Source: JAJFIE01 sp964344255
GTDB lineage: Bacteria > Pseudomonadota > Alphaproteobacteria > Rhodospirillales > Casp-alpha2
NCBI GenBank assembly: GCA_964344255.1
Contig: CAYFMQ010000015.1
Location: 1-64,000 of the forward strand
Length of the DNA stretch: 64,000 nucleotides
Reading direction: 5' to 3'
In this document: positions 52,667 to 62,975 of the stretch, piece by piece
Position numbering within the stretch: the stretch's first letter is position 1
Layout: each line of letters opens with the position of its first letter
Position numbers and translations under genes: made by a program
Notes under the pieces: model-generated
What the model was told of the DNA's origin: nothing
The model's database searches: none
The model's input: the letters and a program-made list of their open reading frames with translations, nothing else

Positions 52667-52786
52667 GACCGATCATCCCATAAATCCCCCTTCCCTGTCA
52701 CCTATATCTGGTGCTCAGTCTGAGGTTATCCACAAGATTTTTGATTTTATGAACAGGCTGGCGGTTTTGGCTAAAGTAGGCCCGGA

Positions 52787-53470
52787 TCAGGCGACGTTGA
52801 CCAGCGTGCCGTGTTCCAGCCTGACGATGCGGTCCATGGACGCCGCCAGGTCCGGGTTATGCGTCGCGATGACCGCCGCCAGACCGGCGCCGCGCACGAT
52901 CTTCATCAACAGACCGAACACGTCGGCCGCCGTGTCGGGGTCGAGGTTGCCGGTGGGCTCGTCGGCCAGCAGCAGCCGCGGCACGTTGGCCAGCGCCCGG
53001 GCCATGGCGACGCGCTGCTGTTCGCCGCCCGACAGCCGCGCCGGGCGGTGCTTTTCCCGCTCCGCCAGCCCCATGAGGGCAAGCAGTTCGCGGGCGCGGC
53101 CCTTGGCCTCCGATCGCTTAATGCCGGCGACCATCTGCGGGATGATGACGTTCTCAAGCGCGCTGAATTCGGGCAGCAGGTGATGGTACTGATAGACGAA
53201 GCCCAGATGATGCCGCCTGACGGCGGTGCGGTCGTCGTCGTTCATGCCCGTGCAGGGCTCGCCGCAGATGACGATTTCTCCCCGGTCCGGCTTTTCGAGC
53301 AGGCCCGCGATGTGCAGCAGCGTCGACTTGCCCGCCCCCGACGGCCCGACCAGGGCAACGAGCTCGCCGGCGTGGACGCTCAGGTCGATGGATTTGAGGA
53401 CCTCGAGCTCGCTGCGGCCCTGCCGGAAGGTGCGGTTGACGGCGGAAAGCTGCAGGACGGCGTCACTCAT
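52787..53470 (-). CDS. lolD: Lipoprotein-releasing ABC ATPase LolD
   Basis: About 227 residues from the ATG at 53470 (MSDAVLQLSAVN), which overlaps the lolC stop by 8 bases; a longer frame upstream is not supported. Walker A GPSGAGKST, signature LSGGEQQRVAMARAL and Walker B LLADEPTGNLD are intact. With LolC/E it extracts lipoproteins from the inner membrane for transfer to LolA. Confidence 0.95.
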   Translation of the reverse strand: MSDAVLQLSAVNRTFRQGRSELEVLKSIDLSVHAGELVALVGPSGAGKSTLLHIAGLLEKPDRGEIVICGEPCTGMNDDDRTAVRRHHLGFVYQYHHLLPEFSALENVIIPQMVAGIKRSEAKGRARELLALMGLAEREKHRPARLSGGEQQRVAMARALANVPRLLLADEPTGNLDPDTAADVFGLLMKIVRGAGLAAVIATHNPDLAASMDRIVRLEHGTLVNVA

Positions 53471-54707
53471 AACGGAGCGCCTCCGCCGGATCGAGGCGCG
53501 CCGCACGCCAGGAAGGATAAATTGTCGCCAGCACCGAAAGGCCGAGGCCCATCAGGACGACGGCGATCACTTCCGTGGGATCGACGACAGCGGGAAGCTG
53601 GGACAGGAAATAGATTTCGGCGGCGAACAGTTCCGTTCCCGTCAGGCCCTGGATCCACTGGCGGATGGTTTCGATATTGGCGGAGAAGGACAGCCCCAGG
53701 CCGAACCCCGCCATGGTGCCGATAAAGCCGATGGAGGTGCCGGATATGAAGAACACCCGCATGATCGCGCCCCTGGTCGCGCCCATGGTGCGCAGGATCG
53801 CAATGTCGCGGCCCTTGTCCTTCACCAGCATGATCAGGCTGGAAATGATGTTGAAGGCGGCGACCACGATGATCAGGGTCAGGATCAGGAACATGACGTT
53901 GCGTTCGACCTGGATGGCGTTGAAGAAGCTGGCGTTCGCCCGCTGCCAGTCATGGATGCGCATGCCCTGCCCGGCGACCGACAGCACGAGGGACGTCATG
54001 GCGGGCGCCTTGTCCGGGTCATCGACGAAAACCTCCAGGTTGCTGATCCCGTCCTTCATCTGGAAATACACCTGGGCGGCATCCAGCGGCATGAAGATGA
54101 AGCCGGAATCATATTCGTACATACCGATGTCGAACAGGGCGGCGACCTCATAAGCGCGCATGCGGGGCACCGTGCCGAATGCCGTCACCGTGCCCTTGGG
54201 TGAAATGAGGTTGACGCTGTCCCCAACGCGGAGCCCCAGCTTGTAGGCAAGGCGCTCGCCGATGACGATCCTGTCCGGCCCGGTGAAATTGCTCAGGTCG
54301 CCCCGGACGATATTGCCGGCGACCAGTTCCCGGGCCCTCAGGTCGTCCGGCTCGATGCCTCGGATCACGGCGCCCTGGGCAACGCCGTTGGCGGACGCCA
54401 TCACCTGCCCCTCGATCAGGGGGGAAACGGAGGTCACGCCGGGTATCTGGGCGATCTTGCCGGCCAACTCGGTATAGTCGGTCAGCACTTGCGTTTGCGC
54501 GGCGACGCTCAGATGACCGTTGATGCCGAGAATGCGCCCGAGGAGCTCCTGGCGAAACCCGTTCATCACGGACATGACGATGATCAGGGTGGCGACCCCT
54601 AAGGCAATGCCGAGCAGCGAGAACCAGGCAATGACGGAAATGAAGCCTTCCTGGCGGCGTGCGCGCAGGTAGCGTAAGGCCAGCATCCATTCAAAGGCTG
54701 AAAACAT
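53463..54707 (-). CDS. lolC: Lipoprotein-releasing transporter permease LolC/LolE
   Basis: A 414-residue MacB-type inner-membrane protein with one N-terminal and three C-terminal membrane segments and a large periplasmic domain between. Opening FEWMLALRYLRARRQEGFIS and the C-terminal YPSWRAARLDPAEALRYE are typical of LolC/E. Alphaproteobacteria usually have a single LolC/E hybrid, consistent with one copy here. It lies 19 bases after proS. Confidence 0.94.
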   Translation of the reverse strand: MFSAFEWMLALRYLRARRQEGFISVIAWFSLLGIALGVATLIIVMSVMNGFRQELLGRILGINGHLSVAAQTQVLTDYTELAGKIAQIPGVTSVSPLIEGQVMASANGVAQGAVIRGIEPDDLRARELVAGNIVRGDLSNFTGPDRIVIGERLAYKLGLRVGDSVNLISPKGTVTAFGTVPRMRAYEVAALFDIGMYEYDSGFIFMPLDAAQVYFQMKDGISNLEVFVDDPDKAPAMTSLVLSVAGQGMRIHDWQRANASFFNAIQVERNVMFLILTLIIVVAAFNIISSLIMLVKDKGRDIAILRTMGATRGAIMRVFFISGTSIGFIGTMAGFGLGLSFSANIETIRQWIQGLTGTELFAAEIYFLSQLPAVVDPTEVIAVVLMGLGLSVLATIYPSWRAARLDPAEALRYE

Positions 54708-54726
54708 CCGTTCTCTTCCGTCAGTG

Positions 54727-56040
54727 TCAGGCGGTCAGTTTGGCAAGCGCAGATTCGATACTGTGCTCTTCCCGCTCCCCGCTTGCCCGGTTCTTGAGTT
54801 CAACATTGCCGTCCTTCAGGCCCCGGGGGCCGGCAATAACCTGCCAGGGCAGACCGATCAGATCCATGTCGGCGAACTTTCCGCCGGCCCGGATATCGCG
54901 GTCGTCATAAAGAACCTCGATACCGGCTGACGTAAGTTTATCGTAAATGGACTCGCATGCGGCATTGCACTCTTCATCCGTTGCCTTCAGGTTAATCAGA
55001 CCCACCTTGAAGGGGGCGACGGCTTCCGGCCAGATAATGCCGTCATCGTCATGAGACGCTTCAATAATGGCGCCAACAAGGCGGGATACGCCGATGCCGT
55101 AAGACCCCATGGAAACATTGGCTTCTTCACCATCTGGCCCGGTGACTTTCGCGCCGAGAGGTAGGGAGTACTTGTCGCCGAAATGAAAGATGTGCCCGAC
55201 CTCGATGCCGCGCGCCGTGACAAGATCATCACCGAGTGAGGCTTCGGCTTCAGGATCACGCTTTTCATCCGTCGCGGCGTACATGGATGTAAAGCGGTCG
55301 ACAATAGGCTGCAGGTCGTCTTCGAAATCGACTTCCTCATTGCCGAGGTCCATAGCGAAGAAATCCTTATGACAGGCCAGTTCACTTTCGCCCGTGTCGG
55401 CAAGGATCAGGAATTCATGGCTCAAATCGCCACCGATGGGTCCCGTATCGGCGGCCATGGGCACCGCTTTCAGGCCCATGCGGGAAAAGGTTCGCAGATA
55501 AGAGACGAAAAACCGGTTGTAGGATTTCCTGGCGCTTTCAAAATCCATATCGAAGGAGTAGGCATCCTTCATCAGAAACTCCCTGCCCCGCATGACACCG
55601 AAACGGGGGCGGACCTCGTCCCTGAACTTCCATTGAATATGGTAAAGCAATTTGGGCAGATCGCGGTAACTGCGGATGGAATCCCTGAAGATTTCCGTGA
55701 TCTGCTCTTCGTTGGTCGGTCCATAGAGCATATCACGATCATGGCGATCCCGGATCCTGAGCATTTCCGGTCCATAAGCGTCATAGCGCCCACTTTCGCG
55801 CCATAAATCGGCAGGCTGGATGGTGGGCATCAGCACCTGTTGACAGCCCATGGCGTCCTGCTCTTCTTCGACGATGCGTTGAATTTTCATCAGCACGCGA
55901 TACCCGAGCGGTAACCATGAATAGATTCCGGCGCTGGACTGACGCACCATGCCGGCACGCAGCATGAGACGATGCGAGGCAATCTGGGCTTCCGAGGGGT
56001 TTTCTTTGAGTGTCGGCAGAAAGAAACGGGAAAGACGCAT
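54727..56040 (-). CDS. proS: Prolyl-tRNA synthetase, short type
   Basis: A 437-residue class II synthetase charging tRNA-Pro. Motif 1 and 2 regions (MLRAGMVRQSSAGIYSWLPLG, with the second half at YHIQWKFRDEVRPRFGVMRG) and motif 3 (GSYGIGVSRLVGAI) are present, and the C-terminal anticodon-binding domain follows. It lacks the editing insertion of the about 570-residue bacterial form, as is usual for alphaproteobacteria. Confidence 0.96.
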   Translation of the reverse strand: MRLSRFFLPTLKENPSEAQIASHRLMLRAGMVRQSSAGIYSWLPLGYRVLMKIQRIVEEEQDAMGCQQVLMPTIQPADLWRESGRYDAYGPEMLRIRDRHDRDMLYGPTNEEQITEIFRDSIRSYRDLPKLLYHIQWKFRDEVRPRFGVMRGREFLMKDAYSFDMDFESARKSYNRFFVSYLRTFSRMGLKAVPMAADTGPIGGDLSHEFLILADTGESELACHKDFFAMDLGNEEVDFEDDLQPIVDRFTSMYAATDEKRDPEAEASLGDDLVTARGIEVGHIFHFGDKYSLPLGAKVTGPDGEEANVSMGSYGIGVSRLVGAIIEASHDDDGIIWPEAVAPFKVGLINLKATDEECNAACESIYDKLTSAGIEVLYDDRDIRAGGKFADMDLIGLPWQVIAGPRGLKDGNVELKNRASGEREEHSIESALAKLTA

Positions 56041-56145
56041 GTAACAGCGATCCTATTGGTTTGTGGAATTTCAATCGGGAATCATAGGGGACTTTATGAA
56101 AAGCCTTACGTAATGTCCATGCAGCAGATAGCCCGAATACAAGAT

Positions 56146-59100
56146 TTAGAAAACCGCCTGCGCCATTTCGGCGAGGGTTTTCAGCAACGATCTGGCGCCG
56201 TCGAGGCGCGTTTCAGGGTCTTCCCAGGAACGCATATAGACAAGGCTGTGGTCCGGTCGAAGTTTCGCGGTTCCGCTGTTTTCCTGTATAAAGGCGACAA
56301 GTGCGGCCGGATTGGAGAATTCATTATTACGGAATGAGACAACGGCGCCTTTAGGGCCGGCATCGACCTTTTCGATGTTGGCTTGGCGGCAGAGCGATTT
56401 AATCGCGACCGTGGAAAGAAGGTTCTCTGCTTCATCCGGCAACGGACCGAAACGATCAATCATTTCAGCAGCCAAGGCGTCAATTTCCTCACGCGATGCC
56501 AGCAAGGCAATTCGACGGTACAGTCCCATCCTGACCGGCAGGTCCGATATGTATGAATCGGGAATGAGCACCGGGATGCCCACATTGATCTGTGGGCTCC
56601 ACTCTCCCGCTTCACTTTCCTGCTCAAGACCTCGCGCTTCGGCGACCGCCTCTTCCAGCATCTGCTGGTACAGCTCAACCCCGACTTCACGAATGTGACC
56701 GGATTGCTCATCACCAAGCAGATTGCCGGCGCCGCGGATATCAAGATCATGGCTTGCCAGGGAGAAACCTGCGCCAAGGTGATCGAGAGTCTGCATGACT
56801 TCAAGCCTGCGTTCCGCTGTCGGGTTCAACTTCATTCCAGACGGCAAAGTCAGGTAGGCATAAGCCCGGGTTTTGGAGCGCCCGACACGGCCTCTCAACT
56901 GGTACAACTGGGCAAGGCCGAAGCGGTCAGCGCGATGGATGATGATGGTGTTGACCCGGGGCATATCAAGTCCGGACTCGATGATATTCGTTGAAAGCAG
57001 GATGTCGTATTTTCCATCATAAAAGGCGGAAATCCTGTCCTCGAGTTCTCGTACCGGCATTTGCCCATGAACGGAAACCAGGTTCATTTCCGGAACCAGT
57101 TCACGCAGATCGTTTTCGACCTTTTCCAGATCGGCGATACGCGGGCACACGTAGAATGTCTGCCCTCCCCTGAATCTCTCGCGCATTATTGCCTCACGAA
57201 TGATGACGGGATCAAACGGCAGGACATAGGTTCTGACCACCAAACGGTCGACAGGCGGTGTGGCGATCAGGCTCATTTCCCGGATACCCGGGAGGGCAAG
57301 CTGCAGGGTCCGGGGGATCGGCGTGGCTGTTAACGTTACGACGTGAACGTCTGCCTTGAGTTGTTTCAGGCGTTCCTTGTGAGACACACCAAAGTGCTGT
57401 TCTTCATCGATCACCAGCAACCCTAAGTCACGGAACCTGATATCCTTCGCCAGCAGGGCATGGGTGCCGATAACGATATCAACGGTCCCGTTTTCAAGAC
57501 CCGATTTCGTTTCCTTCGATTCCTTTGGTGTAACAAGACGGGAGAGTTGCCGGACATTAACCGGAAAGCCCTGAAACCGTTCGGTGAAATTAAGATAATG
57601 TTGCCGGCATAATAAAGTTGTCGGAACGACGACAGCGACTTGTTTCCCTTCCATGGCCGTTGCGAAAGCTGCACGAAGCGCCACTTCCGTCTTGCCGAAC
57701 CCGACATCGCCACAGACCAGTCGATCGGTATTCCTGCCGCTGGAAAGATCATCAAGAACCGATTCGATGGCATTCATCTGGTCGTCGGTTTCCGCATAAG
57801 GGAAGCGGGCGCAGAATTCATCAAAAACGCCTTGCTGAGGTACGATGCGGGCGCCGGTACGCAATTCACGGGCGGCGGCCACCTTGATCAGCGTGTCCGC
57901 CATTTCCCGGACGCGTTCTTTCAATTTCGCCTTTCTGGCCTGCCAGGCAGCGCCGCCCAAGCGATCCAGTTGCGCCCCGGCGTCTTCCGATCCATAGCGG
58001 GAAATCAGTTCTATATTTTCAACAGGCAGATAAAGCTTGTCGCCACCATCATAGACGACCTGCAAACAGTCATGCGGCGCCCCCAAGGCCTCGATCGTTT
58101 CCAGAGCGGCAAAGCGCCCGATTCCATGATCAACGTGAACGACGAGGTCGCCGGCATTCAGACTTGTTGCATCGGCAATGAAGTTTTCCGGTTTAACTTT
58201 CCGGCCCTGTGGCCGGATCATTCGTTCTCCCAGAATATCCTGCTCAGTGATCAGGGCGAGGTTTTGAGTTTCAAAACCATGATCGAACCCGCCAACGGCA
58301 AGCCCCGTAACACCGGGATGAAGTGCGGAAATATCACCCCACGAGGACACCAGGGAGATCGCCTCCAGACCGTGCTCATTGAAAACCTTATGCAGGCGAT
58401 CCCGCGACCCATCGCTGAGGGCCGTCAGAATAACATGTTTTCCCTGATCGTGGCGGGATTGGATATGTGCGATCACTTCCGCAAACAAATCGACATCCTG
58501 CTGAACCCTGAAATCAACGAAATCCCGACCCAAGCGACCACCCGCATCAATATATTCAATCGTTTCTGAAGTCTGCACGGATGGTGCATCGAAAGGTGAA
58601 AAAATGCCCCCCTTTAATGAGGCGAGGTTGTCTTCCCATTCCCGAGCGGAAAGAAACAGGCTGGCCTTGTCGACAGGATGATAGGGAGAGGCATCGGATG
58701 TAACGCCGCCCCCGGGAAGGTTACGTCGCGCTTCATAATATTCATCAATCAGTTCAAGGCGCGCTTGTCCCGCTTCAACGGCATGGTGAGACAAGGCTAC
58801 GGGACAGTTTCCGGTATAATCCTGAAGGCATTCCAGATTATCGTAAAATAACGGCAACCAATGTTCCATGCCGATGTAACGTCTGCCTTCGGAAACGGAT
58901 TCATAGAGAGGATCGCCGCTGCCGGTTGTGGCGAAGCTGTTACGATAGGCCGTACGAAAGCGTGAAATTGTATCCTCTTCGAGGAAAACCTCGCTGACCG
59001 GTATAAAGAAAACTTCCTTGATGTCCCCTGTTGTCCGTTGATCTTCCGCATTAAACGATCTAATGCCGTCAATATCGTCGCCAAAAAAATCCAGACGGAC

Positions 59101-59667
59101 CGGCATCTCAGCACCTGTAGGGAAAACATCCAGGATGCCGCCTCTTGAGGCATACTCTCCCGCTTCAACGACGGTGTCGTTGCGGACATAACCGTTACTA
59201 GCAAGATAGCCGATGACATCCTCCCGGCGGATAACATCGCCGACTTTGAGTGTAAGGTTTCGCCCTTCAAGTTCAGCACGAGGCGGCACACGCTGCAAAT
59301 AGGCTGACACCGTGGTTAAAATCAGTTGCGGAAGCCTGGCATCACTTTGGTCCAGCAATCTGAATAGTACGCTCATACGCCTGTTCAGGACGTCCGTGTT
59401 CGGTGATACACGGTCATAGGGCAGGCAATCCCAGGCCGGAAAGGAAAGGCATTCGATGTCGGAAGCGAAAAACTGCAACGCGTCTTCCGCCCGCGCCATG
59501 GCTTGATCATCCTGTACAATCAAGACGGCACGCCCTTCCCGTCTGGCCCATTGGGCCATGATCAGAAAATCGTATCCTTCAGGGGCGCCACCGATGATGA
59601 CACGTGAGGTGGCATTTGAAATGGAATCGAGGATTTCCACGGGATTACAAAGTCTTCTTATAGTCAA
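56146..59667 (-). CDS. mfd: Transcription-repair coupling factor Mfd
   Basis: A 1173-residue translocase that removes stalled RNA polymerase and recruits UvrA. N-terminal UvrB-like region (about 1-400), RNA-polymerase-interacting domain (about 480-560, DLVVHVDHGIGRF), helicase core with Walker A GDVGFGKTEVALRA and DEEQ box DEEQHFGV, and the C-terminal D7 domain. The start is uncertain: the TTG at 59667 overlaps sdhE by 23 bases, and an in-frame GTG at 59640 would shorten it by 9 residues. Confidence 0.96.
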   Translation of the reverse strand: MTIRRLCNPVEILDSISNATSRVIIGGAPEGYDFLIMAQWARREGRAVLIVQDDQAMARAEDALQFFASDIECLSFPAWDCLPYDRVSPNTDVLNRRMSVLFRLLDQSDARLPQLILTTVSAYLQRVPPRAELEGRNLTLKVGDVIRREDVIGYLASNGYVRNDTVVEAGEYASRGGILDVFPTGAEMPVRLDFFGDDIDGIRSFNAEDQRTTGDIKEVFFIPVSEVFLEEDTISRFRTAYRNSFATTGSGDPLYESVSEGRRYIGMEHWLPLFYDNLECLQDYTGNCPVALSHHAVEAGQARLELIDEYYEARRNLPGGGVTSDASPYHPVDKASLFLSAREWEDNLASLKGGIFSPFDAPSVQTSETIEYIDAGGRLGRDFVDFRVQQDVDLFAEVIAHIQSRHDQGKHVILTALSDGSRDRLHKVFNEHGLEAISLVSSWGDISALHPGVTGLAVGGFDHGFETQNLALITEQDILGERMIRPQGRKVKPENFIADATSLNAGDLVVHVDHGIGRFAALETIEALGAPHDCLQVVYDGGDKLYLPVENIELISRYGSEDAGAQLDRLGGAAWQARKAKLKERVREMADTLIKVAAARELRTGARIVPQQGVFDEFCARFPYAETDDQMNAIESVLDDLSSGRNTDRLVCGDVGFGKTEVALRAAFATAMEGKQVAVVVPTTLLCRQHYLNFTERFQGFPVNVRQLSRLVTPKESKETKSGLENGTVDIVIGTHALLAKDIRFRDLGLLVIDEEQHFGVSHKERLKQLKADVHVVTLTATPIPRTLQLALPGIREMSLIATPPVDRLVVRTYVLPFDPVIIREAIMRERFRGGQTFYVCPRIADLEKVENDLRELVPEMNLVSVHGQMPVRELEDRISAFYDGKYDILLSTNIIESGLDMPRVNTIIIHRADRFGLAQLYQLRGRVGRSKTRAYAYLTLPSGMKLNPTAERRLEVMQTLDHLGAGFSLASHDLDIRGAGNLLGDEQSGHIREVGVELYQQMLEEAVAEARGLEQESEAGEWSPQINVGIPVLIPDSYISDLPVRMGLYRRIALLASREEIDALAAEMIDRFGPLPDEAENLLSTVAIKSLCRQANIEKVDAGPKGAVVSFRNNEFSNPAALVAFIQENSGTAKLRPDHSLVYMRSWEDPETRLDGARSLLKTLAEMAQAVF

Positions 59668-59953
59668 TAATTTTGGTCAGTACCGGATTGCTGTGGTCTT
59701 CCGGAACCGGTTCGCGCTCAAGGATCCAGTTCAGCAAATCATTATCGTTTTCATCCAGCAACTGCCCGAACGCTTGTAATTCATCGGATGTCATGTTCTG
59801 CAGAAAATCTGTGGCGTAGCCGCCTAACAGGACATCCATTTCCTTCATGCCGCGATGGGAACTGCGATATAATAATCTCTTCCTCAGATCATCCAAAACG
59901 ATCACCGTTTCATCATCGAATAATGAAGCATCACCTGCGATTTTCTTAAACAT
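59645..59953 (-). CDS. sdhE: Succinate dehydrogenase assembly factor SdhE
   Basis: 102 residues from the ATG at 59953 (MFKKIAGDASLFD); the open frame runs further upstream but without homology. The family motif RGMKEMD is at 34-40 and an acidic LLDENDNDLLNWI block follows. It promotes covalent attachment of FAD to SdhA. It overlaps mfd and is divergent from recG, an arrangement seen in other alphaproteobacteria. Confidence 0.93.
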   Translation of the reverse strand: MFKKIAGDASLFDDETVIVLDDLRKRLLYRSSHRGMKEMDVLLGGYATDFLQNMTSDELQAFGQLLDENDNDLLNWILEREPVPEDHSNPVLTKIIDYKKTL

Positions 59954-60043
59954 CACACGTTGAACCGTCCATAGGATATAAAAGAACATCGAACAAGACG
60001 AACTTAATTGACCAGAACAACAATCATTTACTAACAATCGTTT

Positions 60044-62131
60044 ATGCGCCCGGAAATACTGTTCAACCTTTTCAAACCCATCACGTCCCTGCCGGGCGTT
60101 GGCAGCCGTATTGGCAAGGCCATAGAAACGGCAACGGGAAGCGACCGTCTGGTTGATCTGCTGTGGCATTTACCAACAGACATTATCGACAGGCGTTATG
60201 AGCCGACGGTATCAGATGCAATTCCGGGCAGCATCGCCACCATGACCCTGAGTGTGATCCGTCATAACAAGCCGCCGAACAAGCGTGCCCCCTATAAGGT
60301 CTTCTGTCGTGATGAGAGCGGAAAAATCACGCTGGTGTTCTTTCATGCGCGTGAGGATTACCTGAAACGCATCCTGCCGGAAGGAGAAGAGCGGCTCGTC
60401 AGTGGCAAGGTCGAACAATTCGGCAACGAAAAGCAAATGACCCACCCTGATCATATCCTGGCTTTGGATGAAGCCGATAACTTGAAACGAGTTGAGCCGG
60501 TTTACAGGTTGAGTGCTGGTGTTTCCCTGAAAGTTCTGAACAAGGCCATCGGGCATGTCCTGGGAGATGTCCCGGAACTTCCTGAATGGTTGGACCCTGT
60601 GCACCTCAAACAGCAAAAATGGCATACCTGGCATGCGAGTGTCATAGCGGCACATTCCCCTGAAAACGGAACAGACCTGTTGCCTGAGGCAATTTCGCGA
60701 TCTCGTCTGGCGTATGATGAGTTTCTTTCCAATCAACTGGCGTTGCAGCTTATCCGTCGGTCCGTTAACAAACTGAAAGGCAGGTCGATCAAGGGGGACG
60801 GATCGCTGACTAATCTCATTCTCGACGCCCTTCCCTATACATTGACTGCATCACAACAAAGCGCCTTAAGCGAAATCAGAGACGATATGGTTGGTGAGAA
60901 CCGCATGCTGAGGCTGTTGCAAGGCGATGTCGGCAGCGGCAAAACCATTGTTGCCCTGTTATCCATGATGAACGCCATCGAGGCCTGTTATCAATGCGCC
61001 CTCATGGCGCCGACGGAAATTCTGGCGCGCCAGCATGCCGCCACCATCGAACCGCTTGCCGCGCAAGCCGGGATTGAGGTTGTGATCATGACCGGGCGCG
61101 ACAAGGGGAAAAAACGAGAAAAGCTGTTGGCTTCAATTGCCGATGGCACGGCACGTATTGTTATCGGCACCCATGCCCTGTTCCAGGACGACGTAGATTT
61201 CTACAATCTTGCCTTGGCGGTTATCGATGAACAGCACAGGTTCGGCGTCCATCAGCGTCTCGCCCTGGCTGCCAAGGGTCAGGGGATTGATATCCTGGTC
61301 ATGACGGCGACTCCAATTCCAAGAACGCTGATGCTAACGGCTTATGGCGATATGGATGTCTCCCGGTTAACTGAAAAGCCGGCCAACCGGAAACCGATTG
61401 TTACGCGCGCCGTCCCGGATACCCGTCTGGATGAAGTATGTAGCGGCATCAAACGGTCCATCGATGAAGGTGCACGGGTTTACTGGGTGTGCCCGCTGGT
61501 TGAAGAATCGGAAAAACTCGACGCCGCCGCAGCAGAAGCCCGTTACGATCATCTCAGAGAAATCTTCGGGACGGATCATGTCGGCCTGGTCCATGGCCGC
61601 ATGAAAAGCACGGAAAAAGATGCTGTCATGGCGGCTTTCAATCAAGGTAACGTAAAAATTCTCGTTGCCACCACGGTCATTGAAGTCGGGGTCGATGTGC
61701 CGGAAGCAACCATCATGGTAATCGAGCATGCGGAACGGTTCGGCCTGGCCCAACTGCACCAGCTTCGCGGTCGGGTTGGCCGTTCAGACAGGGATTCCGC
61801 CTGTTTACTGGTATATGGATCGCCACTCTCCGAAGTGGCGAAGAACCGCATCAGCATCATGCGGGAAACCGATGATGGTTTCAAAATTGCCGAAGAAGAC
61901 TTGATCTTACGGGGAGCCGGCGAAGTTCTGGGAACCAGGCAAAGCGGGTTGCCGGAATTCAGGGTGGCGGATTTGACCCAACATACGGAATTGTTGGCGA
62001 CTGCAAGGCGCGATGCGCAACTGATTTTGGAGAAAGATCCTGACCTGGAAACGGAAAGAGGCAAGGCCCTGAGGGTACTGCTTTATCTGTTTGAAAGGGA
62101 TGAAGCGATACGAAACCTCAGATCGGGTTAA
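60044..62131 (+). CDS. recG: ATP-dependent DNA helicase RecG
   Basis: A 695-residue branch-migration helicase that remodels stalled forks and Holliday junctions. An N-terminal wedge OB-fold domain (about 55-155) is followed by the helicase core with Walker A GDVGSGKTIVALL, DEQHRFGVHQR box and motif VI QLRGRVGRSD. The C-terminal TRG-like region with LRGAGEVLGTRQSG is intact. It is divergent from sdhE with 90 bases between. Confidence 0.97.
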   Translation: MRPEILFNLFKPITSLPGVGSRIGKAIETATGSDRLVDLLWHLPTDIIDRRYEPTVSDAIPGSIATMTLSVIRHNKPPNKRAPYKVFCRDESGKITLVFFHAREDYLKRILPEGEERLVSGKVEQFGNEKQMTHPDHILALDEADNLKRVEPVYRLSAGVSLKVLNKAIGHVLGDVPELPEWLDPVHLKQQKWHTWHASVIAAHSPENGTDLLPEAISRSRLAYDEFLSNQLALQLIRRSVNKLKGRSIKGDGSLTNLILDALPYTLTASQQSALSEIRDDMVGENRMLRLLQGDVGSGKTIVALLSMMNAIEACYQCALMAPTEILARQHAATIEPLAAQAGIEVVIMTGRDKGKKREKLLASIADGTARIVIGTHALFQDDVDFYNLALAVIDEQHRFGVHQRLALAAKGQGIDILVMTATPIPRTLMLTAYGDMDVSRLTEKPANRKPIVTRAVPDTRLDEVCSGIKRSIDEGARVYWVCPLVEESEKLDAAAAEARYDHLREIFGTDHVGLVHGRMKSTEKDAVMAAFNQGNVKILVATTVIEVGVDVPEATIMVIEHAERFGLAQLHQLRGRVGRSDRDSACLLVYGSPLSEVAKNRISIMRETDDGFKIAEEDLILRGAGEVLGTRQSGLPEFRVADLTQHTELLATARRDAQLILEKDPDLETERGKALRVLLYLFERDEAIRNLRSG

Positions 62132-62137
62132 GAAGTT

Positions 62138-62944
62138 TTATTTTTCATCCGGCTCGGTTCGCTCCAAACCCGAAACCTGTTCCAGCACGTCACCCGGGCG
62201 CGAACCCTTTGAAACCATCACGATGGAATTATCCTTTTCACGCATGATATCCATATCCTCATAGGTTTTTGCAGAAACTAACGGCTTGTTTTGCTGTTCC
62301 TGTGGTCGTCTGTCAGGTGGTGTAACGATACCGCCGGAAATTACCATCTTTATGGCTTCTTCAACGGTCATGCTGAGGGGGATTAGATCAGATTTGGGAA
62401 CGAACAGCAGAAAGCCGGAAGTCGGGTTTGGCGTCGTCGGCAGGAAGATATTGATGCATTCCTCTTCCGTAATGTTTTGCACTTCACCTTCCGTTCTGCC
62501 GGTAATGAAAGCGATCGCCCAGATTCCACGACGAGGATATTCAACCAGAACAGCTTCACGGAATGCATTGGATTGCTGCGCCAGAACAGTTTCCAGAATC
62601 TGTTTTACAGCCTTATAGACGCTCCGAATGACCGGCATGCGATTGAGCAGGCTTTCCGTAAAGCGCGTGAATAAACGCCCCATAAATCCGGCCATCAGCA
62701 TGCCGATAAGGGTTAGGCCGACAAAAAGTATGATGAGACCTAGCCCCGGTATGGCAAACGGCAGGTAGGTTTCCGGGTTATATTTTACCGGGATAAGCGG
62801 CGTTACCTTCGCATCGACGAAATCGATGAACAACAACGCTACATAGACCGTAATGAAAATCGGCGCCGTTACGAGGATGCCGGCAAAGAAATATGCTCTG
62901 AGCCTCTGCGCTAACGTCGTTGCTTTTTTGGCGTCTTTAGTCAT
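62138..62944 (-). CDS. DUF502 family membrane protein
   Basis: About 268 residues from the ATG at 62944 (MTKDAKKATT); a TTG five codons earlier is also possible. Two membrane segments (about 20-40 and 70-95) are followed by the family block MPVIRSVYKAVKQILETV and LPTTPNPTSGFLLFVPKSD. The family is widespread and of unknown function. The C-terminal 50 residues are hydrophilic. It is convergent with recG, the stops 6 bases apart. Confidence 0.9.
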   Translation of the reverse strand: MTKDAKKATTLAQRLRAYFFAGILVTAPIFITVYVALLFIDFVDAKVTPLIPVKYNPETYLPFAIPGLGLIILFVGLTLIGMLMAGFMGRLFTRFTESLLNRMPVIRSVYKAVKQILETVLAQQSNAFREAVLVEYPRRGIWAIAFITGRTEGEVQNITEEECINIFLPTTPNPTSGFLLFVPKSDLIPLSMTVEEAIKMVISGGIVTPPDRRPQEQQNKPLVSAKTYEDMDIMREKDNSIVMVSKGSRPGDVLEQVSGLERTEPDEK

Positions 62945-62975
62945 CGGGGTGCTTATCAACCTTAATCAAGGTCGC

